DNA of 64,000 bases from an uncultured Vicinamibacterales bacterium (GCA_958295905.1 OY282382.1:2690001-2754000), one strand, 5' to 3'; shown: positions 35,536-49,217, counted from the stretch's first letter. Numbers and translations are program-made. Notes: generated from the letters alone by a model not told the origin.

Positions 35536-35637
35536 TCCTTGATTATACGTCTTGATTCACGGTCGCTCATGGTCGCCTTCCGGCGCGGTTCGGGATCGTC
35601 GCGCGCCGCGGGGGGGCTCCAGCCGTCCTGCCGCGCG

Positions 35638-37950
35638 TCAATGCTGCGGGCACCGCGCGCCGGGCTCGGCGCCCGCAGCGAAGGCTCCCGCGATCGACCG
35701 GGGGCAGCGGTGGGTGGCTCGGAGGCCGGTGTCCGCGCAGACGTCGACGAGATTGACGCGGGATGGCGGCATGAAGCCCGGCAGTGTCCGCTTGGCCAGG
35801 GCGCGGCGCATGAACGCGGTCCAGATGGGCAGGGCGGCCTCGGCCCCGGTGAGGCGCAACGGGCTGTCGTCGTCCATGCCGACCCAGACCACCGTCAGGA
35901 GGGTGGGCGTGAAGCCCGCGAACCACGCGTCGCGCAGGTCGTTCGAGGTGCCGGTCTTCCCCGCCGCGTCGTGGGCGAAGCCGTTCCGGCGGGCCGCCGC
36001 CGCGGTCCCGGTGTCGAGGGTGCTGCGCAGCATCGACGTCACGAGGAACGCGCTGTCGGCGCGGGCCACCGGCTGCGGGCGGTCCCCGGCGCGGGGGATG
36101 ACCTCCTCGCCGGCGGTGATCCGGCTGACGGCGTGCAGCGGCGCGCGGACGCCGCGGTTCGCGAGAACGGTATAGGCGGCGGCGACCTCCAGCGGGGTGC
36201 TCTCGAAGCTCCCGAGGACGATGGACGGGTAGGCGGGTGGGGTCGGGCCGCCCGAGGCGGCCGCCCAGAGACGCGCGACAGCCCCGAATCCCGCCAGCTC
36301 GCCGACCTTGACCGCGGCCACGTTGCGCGACCGGGCGAGGGCCGCGCGCGCCGTGACCGGTCCGTCGTAGACGCCGCCGTAGTTGACCGGCCGCCAGGGC
36401 CGGCCGCCGAAGCGGAACGTCGTCGGCCGGTCGTCGATCACCGAGGCGGGCGTGAATCGCATGCCCGGCTCGCGGGCCGCCCGCTCGAGGGCGGCCAAGT
36501 ATACGAACGGCTTGACCACGGACCCCGGCTGCCGGCGCGCATGCTCGGCGCGGTTGAACTGCGACTCCTGGTAGGAGCGGCCGCCGACCATGGCCCGGAT
36601 CGCGCCGCTGCGCGGGTCCACCGCCACCAGCGCGGCCTGGGGCGGGGTCTCCGGGGGGGCGCCGCGCCGGTCCGCTATCCGGTCCAACCCCTCCCGCACC
36701 GCGGCTTCCGCGAGGCGCTGCAGGTGCAGGTCCACCGTCGTCTCGATGCGCAGCGCCCGGCCGCCGCCCCGCCAGCCGTCGAGCCGGCTCTCCACCCTGG
36801 CCCGAACGAAGTCGACCAGGTACGGCGCCTCCCGGTCCGCCGTGTCGGTGACGGTGGTCAACGGCTCGCGGGCCGCGGTCATGGCGCGGTCGGGGGTCAC
36901 CAGCCCGAGGTCCACCATCGCCTGCAACACCCCGTTGCGCCGGTCCGTCGCGCGTTCCGGGTACCGGTGGGGCGCGTGGGTCTGGGGGGCGCGAATCAGG
37001 CCCGCCAGGGTCGCCGCTTCGCCGAGGGTGAGGTTCCGCAGGTCCTTGCCGAAGAGGGCCCGGGCGCCCTGGGCGACGCCGTGAATGGCGAACGATCCCC
37101 GGTGGCCGAGATAGACCTCGTTCAGATACAGCTCGAGAATGCGGGGCTTGGGCAGCCGCCGCTCGAGCAGGAGGGCGAGGGCCTGTTCCCGGAGCTTCCG
37201 CCGCACCGTCTGCTCCGGGCTCAGCAGGGTGTTCTTGATCAATTGTTGCGTGAGGGTGCTCGCCCCGACGAGGTAGCTCCGGTTGCCGGTCAGATTGGTC
37301 ACCGCGGCCCCGGCGATGCGCACCGCGTCGATACCGGGGTGCGTGAAGAACCGATGGTCCTCGGCCGCGAGTACCGCCCGCACCACGTCGTCGGGCATCT
37401 CCGCCAACGGGACGGTCCGCCTCCGCCGCCGGTCCCGGCCGTGCAGGGTCGACAGATGCGGCGCGTCCAGGACGAGGCGTTCGGCGCGCCGGCCGGGCGG
37501 CATCTCGATGGCGGTCACGTACCGGTCGGCGCCCCCGGCCGGTGCGAACCGGATCCGGGCGATTCGCCCCTCCTGCGGCCCCTCGCGTGGAATGAGGGTC
37601 AGCGCATCCGGTTCGACCGCGTACTCGCCCGCCCGCCGCGCGTGGTCGCGGCGCGCGTACCCCAGCTCGTCGAGCCGGGCGGCCAGCCCGGTGCGGTCGA
37701 TGCCGAGGCCGGGCAGGAGCTCCAACGGCGCTCCGAATACCATCGCGGGGGCCGGGGTCAGTCCTTCGGCCAGCCGCTCGTCGAGCTGTCGGGACAGCGT
37801 GCGATGGGCCAGCAGGGCGGCCGAGGCGCCCAGCAGCGCCAACGCGAGGACGGGCTTCCCGTACCGAATCCATGCCGCCGGTCGTTTCGACCGCCGCCGG
37901 CGTGGGGCTCGGCGCTTCCCCGGGGAACGAGTCGTGCGGGTGCTGCTCAC
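35638..37950 (-). CDS. Bifunctional penicillin-binding protein 1 (class A)
   Basis: 770 aa. Basic cytoplasmic tail, one membrane helix (PVLALALLGASAALLAHRTL), glycosyltransferase 51 domain (VLAAEDHRFFTHPGIDAVRIAGAA; GASTLTQQLIKNTLLSPEQTVRRKLREQ; LNEVYLGHRGSFAIHGVAQGARALFGKDL), transpeptidase domain with SxxK in QPGSVVKPFVYL, SRN in ARSRNVAAVKV and KTG in AAGKTGTSND. Polymerises and crosslinks peptidoglycan. A UB2H-like N-terminal part resembles PBP1b more than PBP1a. GTG37950 chosen; a TTG at 38022 would start inside the tandem repeat. Confidence 0.94.
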   Translation of the reverse strand: MSSTRTTRSPGKRRAPRRRRSKRPAAWIRYGKPVLALALLGASAALLAHRTLSRQLDERLAEGLTPAPAMVFGAPLELLPGLGIDRTGLAARLDELGYARRDHARRAGEYAVEPDALTLIPREGPQEGRIARIRFAPAGGADRYVTAIEMPPGRRAERLVLDAPHLSTLHGRDRRRRRTVPLAEMPDDVVRAVLAAEDHRFFTHPGIDAVRIAGAAVTNLTGNRSYLVGASTLTQQLIKNTLLSPEQTVRRKLREQALALLLERRLPKPRILELYLNEVYLGHRGSFAIHGVAQGARALFGKDLRNLTLGEAATLAGLIRAPQTHAPHRYPERATDRRNGVLQAMVDLGLVTPDRAMTAAREPLTTVTDTADREAPYLVDFVRARVESRLDGWRGGGRALRIETTVDLHLQRLAEAAVREGLDRIADRRGAPPETPPQAALVAVDPRSGAIRAMVGGRSYQESQFNRAEHARRQPGSVVKPFVYLAALERAAREPGMRFTPASVIDDRPTTFRFGGRPWRPVNYGGVYDGPVTARAALARSRNVAAVKVGELAGFGAVARLWAAASGGPTPPAYPSIVLGSFESTPLEVAAAYTVLANRGVRAPLHAVSRITAGEEVIPRAGDRPQPVARADSAFLVTSMLRSTLDTGTAAAARRNGFAHDAAGKTGTSNDLRDAWFAGFTPTLLTVVWVGMDDDSPLRLTGAEAALPIWTAFMRRALAKRTLPGFMPPSRVNLVDVCADTGLRATHRCPRSIAGAFAAGAEPGARCPQH

Positions 37951-38010
37951 GCCCTGTATATCGGATCGTGGCGCCGGCGGAATACGGGGGATGGGATGGG
38001 CGTGCTCAGC

Positions 38011-38354
38011 AGCCCGTGGCAAGACTCCGCGGCGCGCCGGAACCGGCCGGCGGTGGCGGGGGAACGGCTCGGATCGGCCGGATTTCAGCGATTTCGACCG
38101 CTGTTACGAGACGTTCCCGGGCCGAAGCCCGTGGCCAGACTCCACGGCGCGCCGGAACTGGCCGGCGGTGGCGGGGAACGGCTCGGATCGGCCGGACTTC
38201 GGCGATTTCGACCGCTGTTGCGACACGTTCTTGGGCCGAAGCCCGTGGTAAAACTTCTGCGGCGCGCCGGAACCGGCCGGCGGTGGCGGGGGAACGGCTC
38301 GGATCGGCCGGACTTCGGCGATTTTCGACCGCCGTACGACGCGTTCCGGGGCGG
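38011..38354. repeat. Triplicate tandem repeat, period about 115 bp
   Basis: Three head-to-tail units at 38011-38125, 38126-38239 and 38240-38354, each starting AGCCCGTGG and including GGCGCGCCGGAACCGGCCGG, AACGGCTCGGATCGGCCGG and TTCGACCGC. Units differ by a few substitutions. They occupy the whole gap between PBP1 and bshC, so they lie 5' of PBP1 and 3' of bshC. No gene; no promoter can be picked out. Confidence 0.85.
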
Positions 38355-38396
38355 AGTACGGCCCGGCCGCATGCAGCGCAACTTCTACGACGGCTG

Positions 38397-40046
38397 TCAG
38401 ACCGCGATCACCCAATGGCGGTTCGTATCGAGGGTCGCATCGGAGAGGAGGCGGTCGACCAGGGTGTCGCCGTACCGGTTCAGGAAGCAGACTCCCGCGA
38501 TCACCCGCTCCTGCGGGTTGCCGCGGGGGAAGATTTGCGACTGCGCCCGCGTGAACTGACGCCGGAGGGTCTGGTGTCGCCGCTTGGCGGCCTGCACGAC
38601 CTTGTGCTGCAAAGCCCCGAGGTCGCGTTCCATCCGCCCCCGCGTCGATTCGGCCGCGCCGGTCAGGGTCGGGTCGACCTCGGCCACCGCTGCCGCCACC
38701 GCCGCCATCCGCCCGCGAATCGTGTCTCCGGCGGCTTGCAGCGCCTGCTCGACGGTGGCGGGAAGCTGCGCCCCCAGCAGGCGGTTCAGCGCCGATTCGT
38801 CCTGGGGTTGCAGCGTGGCCAGGGGGATCTCGGTGCGGCGCAGGAACTTCATGACCGCCGGATCCACCAGGGTCGCGCTGAGGCGCGGCGCGAACAGCGG
38901 CATCGGCACCCCGAAATGGGCGTATACCGGCTTGAGCTGCGCCACGTACGCGAGTTCGTTGGGTCCGGCGACGTAGCAGACGGTCGGGAAGAGGCGGTCC
39001 TGGACGATGGGGCGAAGCAGGACGTTCGGGCTGAAGCTCGCGGCATCGGCGCGGAGCCGGTCGAGCCACGCCGCTCGATCCCGCGCGTCGTCCCCGGCGC
39101 GGAGCCGATCGCCGTCCATGCGGAACGCCCGCCGGTCGCCGTCCTGCAGGAACAGGGACACCCCGTTCGCGGGGGGATCGACCTGCGCGTGGAATCCCGC
39201 CTGCCGCAGGCGATCGCCCGCGGATCGGGCCAGCGACGAGCTCGTGCCGGCGCTGCGGATCTCGCGGGCGAACAGATCCGCGGCCAGCGGCTTGGCGGCC
39301 GGGTCGGCGGCGTCGAAGACCACCAGCCCGTGTTCGCCGAGCAGGCGTTCCAGCCACGTGGCGAACGCGGCCACGAGCCCGCTCCCGTTCGCGTACGCGC
39401 GGCGGAGATTCCCCAGCACCTCGGCCGTGAAATCCGTCTTCGGGAGGGCCGCGGCCAGCGCGTCGAAAGCCGGCTCGATCCCGCGGCCGAGACGTACCGC
39501 GGCGGCGGGGGTGCCGGCCCGCGCGTTGATCTCCAGGGCCACGGTCGTGAATGCCTGGTCGGCGTCGAGCACGCCGCAGGTCCGGATCTCGTCGAGATCG
39601 TGGTCTTCCGCGTCGACCCAGAAGACCGCGACCGCGGGGACGCCGAAGTCGCGCTCGACGCGTCTGGCCAGCCGGATCGCGGAGACCGCCTTCAGGAGCG
39701 TATACAACGGCCCTCCGAAGAGGCCCGCCTGCTGGCCCGTGACCACCGCGACCGACCCGGGGTCGTCGAGACCCGCGGCGGCGTCGATCGCCGCCTTCGG
39801 CGCCCCCCGGGCGCGCTGCTGGGTACGGACCATGCCGCCGATGGCGGCCGGGTGCCGGTCGGGTTGCGAGCGGGCGGCGATCGCGGCCCGCCAGGCGTCG
39901 TCGTCAGCGGGATTGCCGGCGAAGAACGGCTGAAGCGCGTCGAAATTGGCGACGTACTCGGCGGCCAGCCGCTTGATGCCGGGGAATTCCTGCAAATCGA
40001 CGGGTAGCGGGACGCTGTGGGGGGGGGGCGGGAGCTCCGAAGACAC
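38397..40046 (-). CDS. bshC: Bacillithiol biosynthesis cysteine-adding enzyme BshC
   Basis: 549 aa, GTG start at 40046. Diagnostic features: VVTGQQAGLFGGPLYTLLKAVSAIRLA (the BshC GQQxGLFxGP nucleotide-site-like loop), FWVDAEDHDLDEI, PNVLLRPIVQDRLFPTVCYVAGPNELAYVAQL and VQAAKRRHQTLRRQFTRAQ near the end. It joins Cys to GlcN-malate in bacillithiol synthesis; known in Firmicutes, Bacteroidetes and Acidobacteria. Other bsh genes are not in the window. Confidence 0.95.
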   Translation of the reverse strand: MSSELPPPPHSVPLPVDLQEFPGIKRLAAEYVANFDALQPFFAGNPADDDAWRAAIAARSQPDRHPAAIGGMVRTQQRARGAPKAAIDAAAGLDDPGSVAVVTGQQAGLFGGPLYTLLKAVSAIRLARRVERDFGVPAVAVFWVDAEDHDLDEIRTCGVLDADQAFTTVALEINARAGTPAAAVRLGRGIEPAFDALAAALPKTDFTAEVLGNLRRAYANGSGLVAAFATWLERLLGEHGLVVFDAADPAAKPLAADLFAREIRSAGTSSSLARSAGDRLRQAGFHAQVDPPANGVSLFLQDGDRRAFRMDGDRLRAGDDARDRAAWLDRLRADAASFSPNVLLRPIVQDRLFPTVCYVAGPNELAYVAQLKPVYAHFGVPMPLFAPRLSATLVDPAVMKFLRRTEIPLATLQPQDESALNRLLGAQLPATVEQALQAAGDTIRGRMAAVAAAVAEVDPTLTGAAESTRGRMERDLGALQHKVVQAAKRRHQTLRRQFTRAQSQIFPRGNPQERVIAGVCFLNRYGDTLVDRLLSDATLDTNRHWVIAV

Positions 40047-40142
40047 TGGCCTCCACTGTCGCAGAGCGGGTGCGCGGTGTCAAGCCGCTGCGGATGCGCG
40101 GGATCGTTTATCGCATTGAAAAACCGTGCACTTCCTGGTATC

Positions 40143-42707
40143 GTGCCACCGGACTTTGGAGGAACGCTCCCCCTGACACTCGGTGGTTCCGGCGCGTCTC
40201 GCGCTTCCGGTGTATTCGGTCCCTACGGCGTGATGCACCAGACGGGGAGCGGCGTCCTCGGTCCGGTGTACCGTGCGCGCCTGTCGGACAGCGACCCTCA
40301 GGATCGCGACCGCGTGTTCGCACTCAAGGCCTTTCACGTCGATCTGACCCCCGAGCAGACGATCCTCTTCGGCGACGCGCTCCAGAAGATCGTCGACGTC
40401 GGGGTTTCGCACGCGGCGGTGGTGAGTCCCGTGGGCGCCGGCGTCACCGATGAGGTGCCGTATCTCGCCTATGAGTACGTCGCGGCGGATTCGCTCGACG
40501 TCACGATGCGTCACCGTCCGCCCGCCTCCGCCGAGATCGTCCTGCCGTTCATCGTGCAGCTCGCCGAGGGGTTGGACGCCGCGCACGGGAGGGGCCTCGC
40601 CCACGGCGCTCTCCATTTGCGTGATGTGTTCGTCACGCCCGATCTGGCGCGGGTCAGCGGCTTCGGAATCGTCGCGGCGCTCGATCGGGTTGGACAGCGT
40701 GGTCCGTTGCGGCCGCCCTATGCGGCGCAGGAGCAGATTGCGGGCGCCGACTGGGGGCCGGCGGCGGACCGCTACGCGTTCGCGGCGGTGGCGTACGAGC
40801 TGCTCACCGGACGCCGGGCGGGGGCGGTCGGGAGCCGGATGGCCGAGCACCTTGAGCAGGTTCTGGATGCGGGGGCGGCCCGGCGTCTGATGCCGCTCTT
40901 CGAGACGGCGCTCGCCGAGGATCCGGGCCGCCGGCCGTCGGCGGCGGGGCGGTTCGCCGACGATTTGGCCGTCGCATTGGGGTGGACGGGCGCGGCCGGC
41001 GTCCGCCATGCGCTGGCCGGGATGGGCGCCGGAAACGCTGACGAACCGGGTAGGGGCCGGGAGCCGGGGCGCGTGGACGGCGCCGACGCCCCTCTCGGGG
41101 GCGGGCCGGCCGCCGCCGCGGTCGGAGGGACCGGAATGCGGAAACGGAAGAAGCGGACGCCGTGGAGCCGGAAGCAGTCGGACGTCGACTGGACGAAGCG
41201 GGCGCTCGATCTCAGCGCGCCGGATGAACGGCCGCCGGCGGGGGGCGGCTCCCCGCTCGAAGACGCGGACGACGACGACGACATGGAGGGTCCGGATCCG
41301 GCCGGTCCCGGCGCCGATCCGCTCGATATGGCCCTGGACGGCGGCGTTGCCCCGGACACCGGCGACGACCTGGAGTTGCGCGCCGGCGGCGATGCTCTGG
41401 CCGATGTCGCCGAGGGGCTCGACGCCGGTCTCCGGCACGGCCGGGGAGGGGCGGGCGCCGGCGATGGGGACATGGAGCCGCGGGTCGTCGACGGCTACTC
41501 GCCGATCTCCGTCGGGGATCTGGAATCCCGGGTCGAAGGCGGTGGCGCGGACCCGGCGGCGGCGGAGTCCGAGGTCGGTTCCAGGCGGGAATACGATCCG
41601 GGAGATGCTCCGAAGGCGATCCGCGGGGTGGACGAGGACGATGAACCGGAGGCCGGCGAGCCGGGCCTGCAGGCGGCCGGGGCGGACGACGCCGGCGATG
41701 TCGATGCGGCCGCCGGCGACGACGGGTTCGTTCTGGAGTCCGAGGAAGAAGAGGAAGAGGACGGATACGACTACGGCCCGGAGGACGATGTCGAGCCCGA
41801 GGATCCGGCCGGGGATATCTTCGATGGGGGCGAGAGGGATCCGGCCCGTCGGCTCCCGGTCGCTCTCGTGGCGGGGATCGGGGTTGCCGTCGTGGTGACC
41901 GCCTTCGTCATCGGGCTGGGGTGGATGAGCGGCGGCGACGATGCTCCGGCCGCCGTCGAGGAAGCGGAGGCGCCCGGGGCCGGGGGGAACCCCGGCCGCC
42001 CGTTCAGCGAGGCCGTGGTCGATGAACCGCCGCCGGAGCCGGCCGCGGTGGAGCCCATCGTCGAGCCCGAGAACGAAACGCCGAACGTCGCGCGGCCTTC
42101 GCCGGGGGGTAGGCGTCCGGTCGCCGCGCCCCGGCCGGAGCCCGCCCCGGCGGCCGCCCGGGAACCGGATCCCCCGCCGCCGGCCGCGCCCGCGGAGCAG
42201 GCGCCGGCGGTCCTGGACGGGCGCCTGCTGGTGCGATCGATGCCCCCCGGCGCCGGGGTCATCGTCAACGGCGAGTTACGCGGCACGACCCCGTTCGCGC
42301 TGGCGGATCTGCCGTACGGCCCCTATGAGGTCGAGGTGACCCTGGCCGGCTACGAGTCGCGCACCGTGACGATCGTTCTCGACGAGGACGACCCGATCGG
42401 TTCGTTCAGCGCCGATCTGACGGTCGAGCCGGCGGAACCGCCCGCGGCCCGCGCCGCGCCGGCCGGTCCGTCTCCGCGGACGGAAGTCGAGACAGGAGCC
42501 TCACTTACCGACACCCGTCCGCCGGGCGCTCCGGTTCGGCTCGCCCGGCGGTTCATCGGCGACGCGCCGACGTCGATGCCGGACCCGCTGGCCGACACCC
42601 ACCGGACCCGGTTCAGACGGGAGGGGTATCGGACCTCGACCGACACCGTACAGGTCGCCCCCACCCAGGCCCGCGCGGCCGCATCTCTTGACGACGCTGC
42701 TCGATGA
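40143..42707 (+). CDS. Membrane pseudokinase with PEGA domain
   Basis: 854 aa from GTG40143 (start tentative). Kinase-like N-terminal 270 residues keep the beta3 lysine ([10 protein letters not shown]) and hinge ([11 protein letters not shown]) but lack HRD ([15 protein letters not shown]) and DFG ([12 protein letters not shown]), so catalysis is unlikely. Then a basic patch (RKRKKRTPW), a long acidic disordered linker (about 380-570), one membrane helix ([20 protein letters not shown]), a Pro/Ala-rich stretch and a PEGA domain ([36 protein letters not shown]). Probably senses or binds something outside through PEGA. Its stop overlaps the carA start (ATGA). Confidence 0.8.
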   Translation: MPPDFGGTLPLTLGGSGASRASGVFGPYGVMHQTGSGVLGPVYRARLSDSDPQDRDRVFALKAFHVDLTPEQTILFGDALQKIVDVGVSHAAVVSPVGAGVTDEVPYLAYEYVAADSLDVTMRHRPPASAEIVLPFIVQLAEGLDAAHGRGLAHGALHLRDVFVTPDLARVSGFGIVAALDRVGQRGPLRPPYAAQEQIAGADWGPAADRYAFAAVAYELLTGRRAGAVGSRMAEHLEQVLDAGAARRLMPLFETALAEDPGRRPSAAGRFADDLAVALGWTGAAGVRHALAGMGAGNADEPGRGREPGRVDGADAPLGGGPAAAAVGGTGMRKRKKRTPWSRKQSDVDWTKRALDLSAPDERPPAGGGSPLEDADDDDDMEGPDPAGPGADPLDMALDGGVAPDTGDDLELRAGGDALADVAEGLDAGLRHGRGGAGAGDGDMEPRVVDGYSPISVGDLESRVEGGGADPAAAESEVGSRREYDPGDAPKAIRGVDEDDEPEAGEPGLQAAGADDAGDVDAAAGDDGFVLESEEEEEEDGYDYGPEDDVEPEDPAGDIFDGGERDPARRLPVALVAGIGVAVVVTAFVIGLGWMSGGDDAPAAVEEAEAPGAGGNPGRPFSEAVVDEPPPEPAAVEPIVEPENETPNVARPSPGGRRPVAAPRPEPAPAAAREPDPPPPAAPAEQAPAVLDGRLLVRSMPPGAGVIVNGELRGTTPFALADLPYGPYEVEVTLAGYESRTVTIVLDEDDPIGSFSADLTVEPAEPPAARAAPAGPSPRTEVETGASLTDTRPPGAPVRLARRFIGDAPTSMPDPLADTHRTRFRREGYRTSTDTVQVAPTQARAAASLDDAAR

Positions 42708-43855
42708 ACGCGGTCCTTGCTCTCGAGAACGGAAGCTGGTACCGCGGCGCTGCGGCCGGGGCGGCCGGCGTGGCCCTGGGCGAGGTCGTGTTCAACACGA
42801 GCATGACCGGGTATCAGGAGGTGTTGACCGATCCGTCCTATGCCCGGCAGATCGTCGCCATGACCTGCCCCGAGATCGGCAACTACGGGGTCACGATCGA
42901 GGACGTCGAGTCCCGCGGTCCCCAGGTCGCCGGGTTCGCCGTCCGCGAGGTGTCGCCGATCGCGAGCAACTGGCGGTCAAGCGGGACGTTGCGCGATTAC
43001 CTGGCCGACAACGGGGTCGTGGCCATCAGCGGAATCGACACGCGCGCGTTGACCCGCGAGCTGCGTACTGCGGGAGCGATGCGCGGGGGCATCGCCACCG
43101 GCGCCGTCGACCCCGACGATCTGGTGAACCGGGCGCGCGGGGTGACGCCGATGGAAGGCAGCGATCTCGTGCGCGCGGTGACCTGCGCCGAGCCCTTCGA
43201 CTGGCCCCCGGGCTCGGGGTCGGCGGCGCCGGACGGGCTCGAGCCGGAGGGGTTTCGCCGCGCCCCGGCGCGGCCGTCGGGCCGGCGGTTCCGCATCGCC
43301 GCCTACGACTTCGGGCTGAAGCGGAACATTCTCCGCCGGCTGGCCGCCCACGGGTGCCACGTGCGGGTCTTTCCCGCGACCACTCCGGCGAGCGAGCTGC
43401 TCGCCATCGAGCCGGACGGGGTGTTTCTGAGCAACGGCCCCGGCGATCCGGCCCCGCTCGCCTACGCGGTGGCCAACGCCCGGCAGGTGATCGCGGCCGA
43501 CGTCCCGGTCTTCGGCATCTGTCTGGGGCATCAGGTCCTCGCCCTGGCCATGGGGGCGGCCACCTACAAGCTGAAGTTCGGGCACCGGGGGGCGAACCAT
43601 CCGGTCAAGCAGGTCTCCACCGGGCAGGTCGAGATCACGAGCCAGAACCACGGATTCGCGGTCGAGCCCGAGTCGCTTCCCGATGACGTCGAGGTGACCC
43701 ACCTGAACCTCTACGACGGCACCATCGAGGGGCTGCGTCACCGCCGTCGGCCGGCCTTCTGCGTGCAGTACCATCCGGAAGCTTCGCCGGGACCCCACGA
43801 TGCGGACTACTTGTTCTCCCGGTTCCTGGAGGAGATGGCGCGCCGCGCCGCCTGA
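42704..43855 (+). CDS. carA: Carbamoyl phosphate synthase small subunit
   Basis: 383 aa glutaminase subunit. N-terminal part [41 protein letters not shown]; class I amidotransferase with nucleophile Cys in [11 protein letters not shown] and His/Glu in [12 protein letters not shown]. Supplies ammonia for CarB; feeds arginine and pyrimidines. ATG overlaps the pseudokinase stop by 4 bp, indicating an unusual shared transcript. carB follows 12 nt later. Confidence 0.98.
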   Translation: MNAVLALENGSWYRGAAAGAAGVALGEVVFNTSMTGYQEVLTDPSYARQIVAMTCPEIGNYGVTIEDVESRGPQVAGFAVREVSPIASNWRSSGTLRDYLADNGVVAISGIDTRALTRELRTAGAMRGGIATGAVDPDDLVNRARGVTPMEGSDLVRAVTCAEPFDWPPGSGSAAPDGLEPEGFRRAPARPSGRRFRIAAYDFGLKRNILRRLAAHGCHVRVFPATTPASELLAIEPDGVFLSNGPGDPAPLAYAVANARQVIAADVPVFGICLGHQVLALAMGAATYKLKFGHRGANHPVKQVSTGQVEITSQNHGFAVEPESLPDDVEVTHLNLYDGTIEGLRHRRRPAFCVQYHPEASPGPHDADYLFSRFLEEMARRAA

Positions 43856-43867
43856 CCCCTGCTGCCC

Positions 43868-47119
<3,252 letters not shown>

Positions 47120-47592
47120 CGGCCGCCCGGCCACCCTGTCTTGCGAGCGGCGAGATCCAACGCCTGAACGCGTTTCGGGCAGATTCCGGCGCTCTTGGAA
47201 GGTGGTTGGGGACCAGGACTGCCGTGAAGCCCCGCGCAGAAGCGCGCATGTCCGCGGGTGCTCGGCGGGAAACTTCTCCGGTGGGGCGCGCGGCCCTGCG
47301 ACGAGAGTCATTGAAGGCCTCGTGGCGCAACACCGGTTCATTGCTCTGGATTTTACGATTCCGCCGATCCTGACGGCTGTCCTTTCGGTGGCGCCGGTTC
47401 GAATGGCGGCGTTCCAGCAACTGGCCGACCACCTGCCCAGCGGTTCCCGACGACGTATCTTCCGGACCACGATACCGTCCCGAACAGTCGTCGACGCGCT
47501 TGATCTATAATGCGAGTGGAGCGAGGAAGTCTGACCCCGCGCGCCGTCCGCATCCGCTCGCGTGGCGACTGGCGCGTTTTCGGTGCATTGCC
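47120..47592. other. Gap between carB and the accessory operon
   Basis: About 470 nt without a supportable gene. It contains the promoter-like site described separately. GC is lower than in carB and falls further into the next three genes, which fits an insertion boundary, but no tRNA or attachment site is visible. Confidence 0.5.
47483..47511 (+). promoter_or_regulatory. Promoter-like TATAAT ahead of the wHTH-ParA-RelA/SpoT operon
   Basis: A consensus -10 box TATAAT at 47506-47511, about 80 nt before the first ATG of the operon. At -35 only a weak AACAGT-like hexamer is seen 17 nt upstream. A perfect -10 in this GC-rich genome is conspicuous. Confidence 0.5.
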
Positions 47593-48180
47593 ATGGATGA
47601 ACCTGCACGGACGGACGAACAGAGTATCTTCAGTGAAGTTCAAAGGGTCATCAACGGCCTGATGAAGTTCGACGCGGACAGCCGGGCGAGAATCTACCGT
47701 ACCGTCGGAACGTTCTTCGGCTTCGATGGCCAGTCCGCCGGGGTGTCGCCGGGCGCCGACGGGCGGATCACCCCGGCGGGGGAGGCAGGGGAGGAACGGG
47801 AGCCGCATTTCTCGACTCGCGAGAAAATTTCACCGAAGGATTTCCTGTTTCAGAAACGGCCCGGCTCGGATGTCGATCGCGTCACGTGTATCGCTTACTA
47901 CTTGACCCATTACAGGGACACGCCTCATTTCAAGACCACCGAAATCAACCAGCTCAACACGGAGGCTGCTCAGATCAAACTGTCCAACGCGTCCAATACC
48001 GTCAGCAACGCAATGCGGCGCGGTCTGCTGGTCACGGCGGCAGGAGGCATGAAGCAGTTGTCGGCGCTGGGAGAAAAGTACGTAGAGGCTCTTCCGGACC
48101 GCGCCAGCGTGAAAACCCTTTTGTCCACGATGCGATCTCGGCGGTCCCGAAAGAGATCCGGCGGAAACAGCGCCAACTGA
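47593..48180 (+). CDS. Winged-helix-like protein, first gene of an accessory operon
   Basis: 195 aa from ATG47593. The N-terminal 45 residues are helical (SIFSEVQRVINGLMKFDADSRARIYRTVGTFFG), followed by a flexible stretch. The C-terminal half reads as a DNA-binding winged helix: DRVTCIAYYLTHYRDTPHFKTTEINQLNTEAAQIKLSNASNTVSNAMRRGLLVTAAGGMKQLSALGEKYVEAL. It has a basic tail (RSRRSRKRSGGN). I do not know the family; regulator or DNA-targeting subunit of the module is my inference. No strong ribosome site. Confidence 0.7.
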   Translation: MDEPARTDEQSIFSEVQRVINGLMKFDADSRARIYRTVGTFFGFDGQSAGVSPGADGRITPAGEAGEEREPHFSTREKISPKDFLFQKRPGSDVDRVTCIAYYLTHYRDTPHFKTTEINQLNTEAAQIKLSNASNTVSNAMRRGLLVTAAGGMKQLSALGEKYVEALPDRASVKTLLSTMRSRRSRKRSGGNSAN

Positions 48181-48212
48181 GTTGACGGGACGGGCAATCA
48201 AGAAAGATAACG

Positions 48213-49217
48213 ATGAACCGGCAACCCGTTCGCATGACGATATTCAATCACAAAGGCGGGGTCGGCAAGACTACGTTGACCGTCAACACCGCATTTGCGC
48301 TTTCCGCCGGCGGCAAGTCGGTTCTCGTGGTCGACAGCGATCCGCAGTGCAATTTGACGTCCTACTTGTTGTCCGACGACGTCGTCGATGATCTCCTCGA
48401 TCATTCCAGCGGTCCGAACGGGCGAACGATCTGGACGGCGGTGAAGCCGGTTCTGGAAAACACGGGCGTCGGCCGGCTCGTGGAACCGACCATGATCAGA
48501 GACCTCGCCCTGTTGCCGGGAGACATCCGACTCTCGGAGTTCGAGGAATTTCTGGGCGACGCATGGGCGGACAGCTTCAAGAGGCGCCTCGGCGGACTGC
48601 GCGCAACTTCGTCAATCAGCGGTCTCATAACCCGATTGCACGAACAGCGGCCGTTCGACTTCGTGCTGTACGACACCGGGCCGAACATCGGACCGCTGAA
48701 CAGGGTCCTTCTGCTCGATTCCGACTTCTTCATTGTCCCCGTCGCGTGCGATCTGTTTTCGGTACGAGCGCTCTCCACGTTGGGTCAGACCATCAAGAAA
48801 TGGATCATCGACGCCGGGACCATCGGGTCCATCGCCCCGGACAACGCCATGTCGCTGCGAAGCGAACCGAGATTTCTGGGCTACATTCCACAGCGGTTCA
48901 AGGTTTACGGCGGGTCCATGACGCGCGGGGCGAATTCGTATCTGAGAGACATCAGAAAACGTGTGCACGGAGACGTGTCGTCGGTTCTGGGAAAAATCAA
49001 CCACAATCTGATTCCCTCGAATGCGACGGATCCGGTAGTTGGAAGGGTCAAGGACTACACCACCATCGTCCAGCGGGCACAGCGTGAAGGTGTTGCGATG
49101 TGGGAATGCTCGGGGAACGACGCGGGAAAGAAATCCGCGAAGGCCGTGTTCGAGGGTATCGCATCGTACGTCATGGAAAATACGAAAGCAGAATCGGCAA
49201 GCGCAGCGCGTGGGTGA
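48213..49217 (+). CDS. ParA/MinD-type AAA-like ATPase
   Basis: 334 aa. Deviant Walker A KGGVGKTT (residues 14-21), Walker A' VLVVDSDPQCNLTSY, Walker B-like FVLYDTGPNIGPLN, and a typical RALSTLGQTIKKWI helix. The C-terminus (VVGRVKDYTTIVQRAQREGVAMWEC) matches Soj-like proteins. It starts 32 nt after the first gene and its stop is 8 nt before the RelA/SpoT gene, so all three form one operon. There is no ParB or parS nearby, so it is not a normal partition locus. ParA-like ATPases also act in defence and DNA positioning, which is the likely setting here. Confidence 0.88.
   Translation: MNRQPVRMTIFNHKGGVGKTTLTVNTAFALSAGGKSVLVVDSDPQCNLTSYLLSDDVVDDLLDHSSGPNGRTIWTAVKPVLENTGVGRLVEPTMIRDLALLPGDIRLSEFEEFLGDAWADSFKRRLGGLRATSSISGLITRLHEQRPFDFVLYDTGPNIGPLNRVLLLDSDFFIVPVACDLFSVRALSTLGQTIKKWIIDAGTIGSIAPDNAMSLRSEPRFLGYIPQRFKVYGGSMTRGANSYLRDIRKRVHGDVSSVLGKINHNLIPSNATDPVVGRVKDYTTIVQRAQREGVAMWECSGNDAGKKSAKAVFEGIASYVMENTKAESASAARG

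Noticed and set aside
37951-38022. TTG38022 as the start of PBP1
   Set aside because: It would begin inside the tandem repeat and add a tail without family likeness; GTG37950 gives a normal basic cytoplasmic tail.
48213-49217. ParA gene as part of a chromosome or plasmid partition locus
   Set aside because: No ParB, parS-like sites or replication gene nearby; it is embedded with a RelA/SpoT gene instead.
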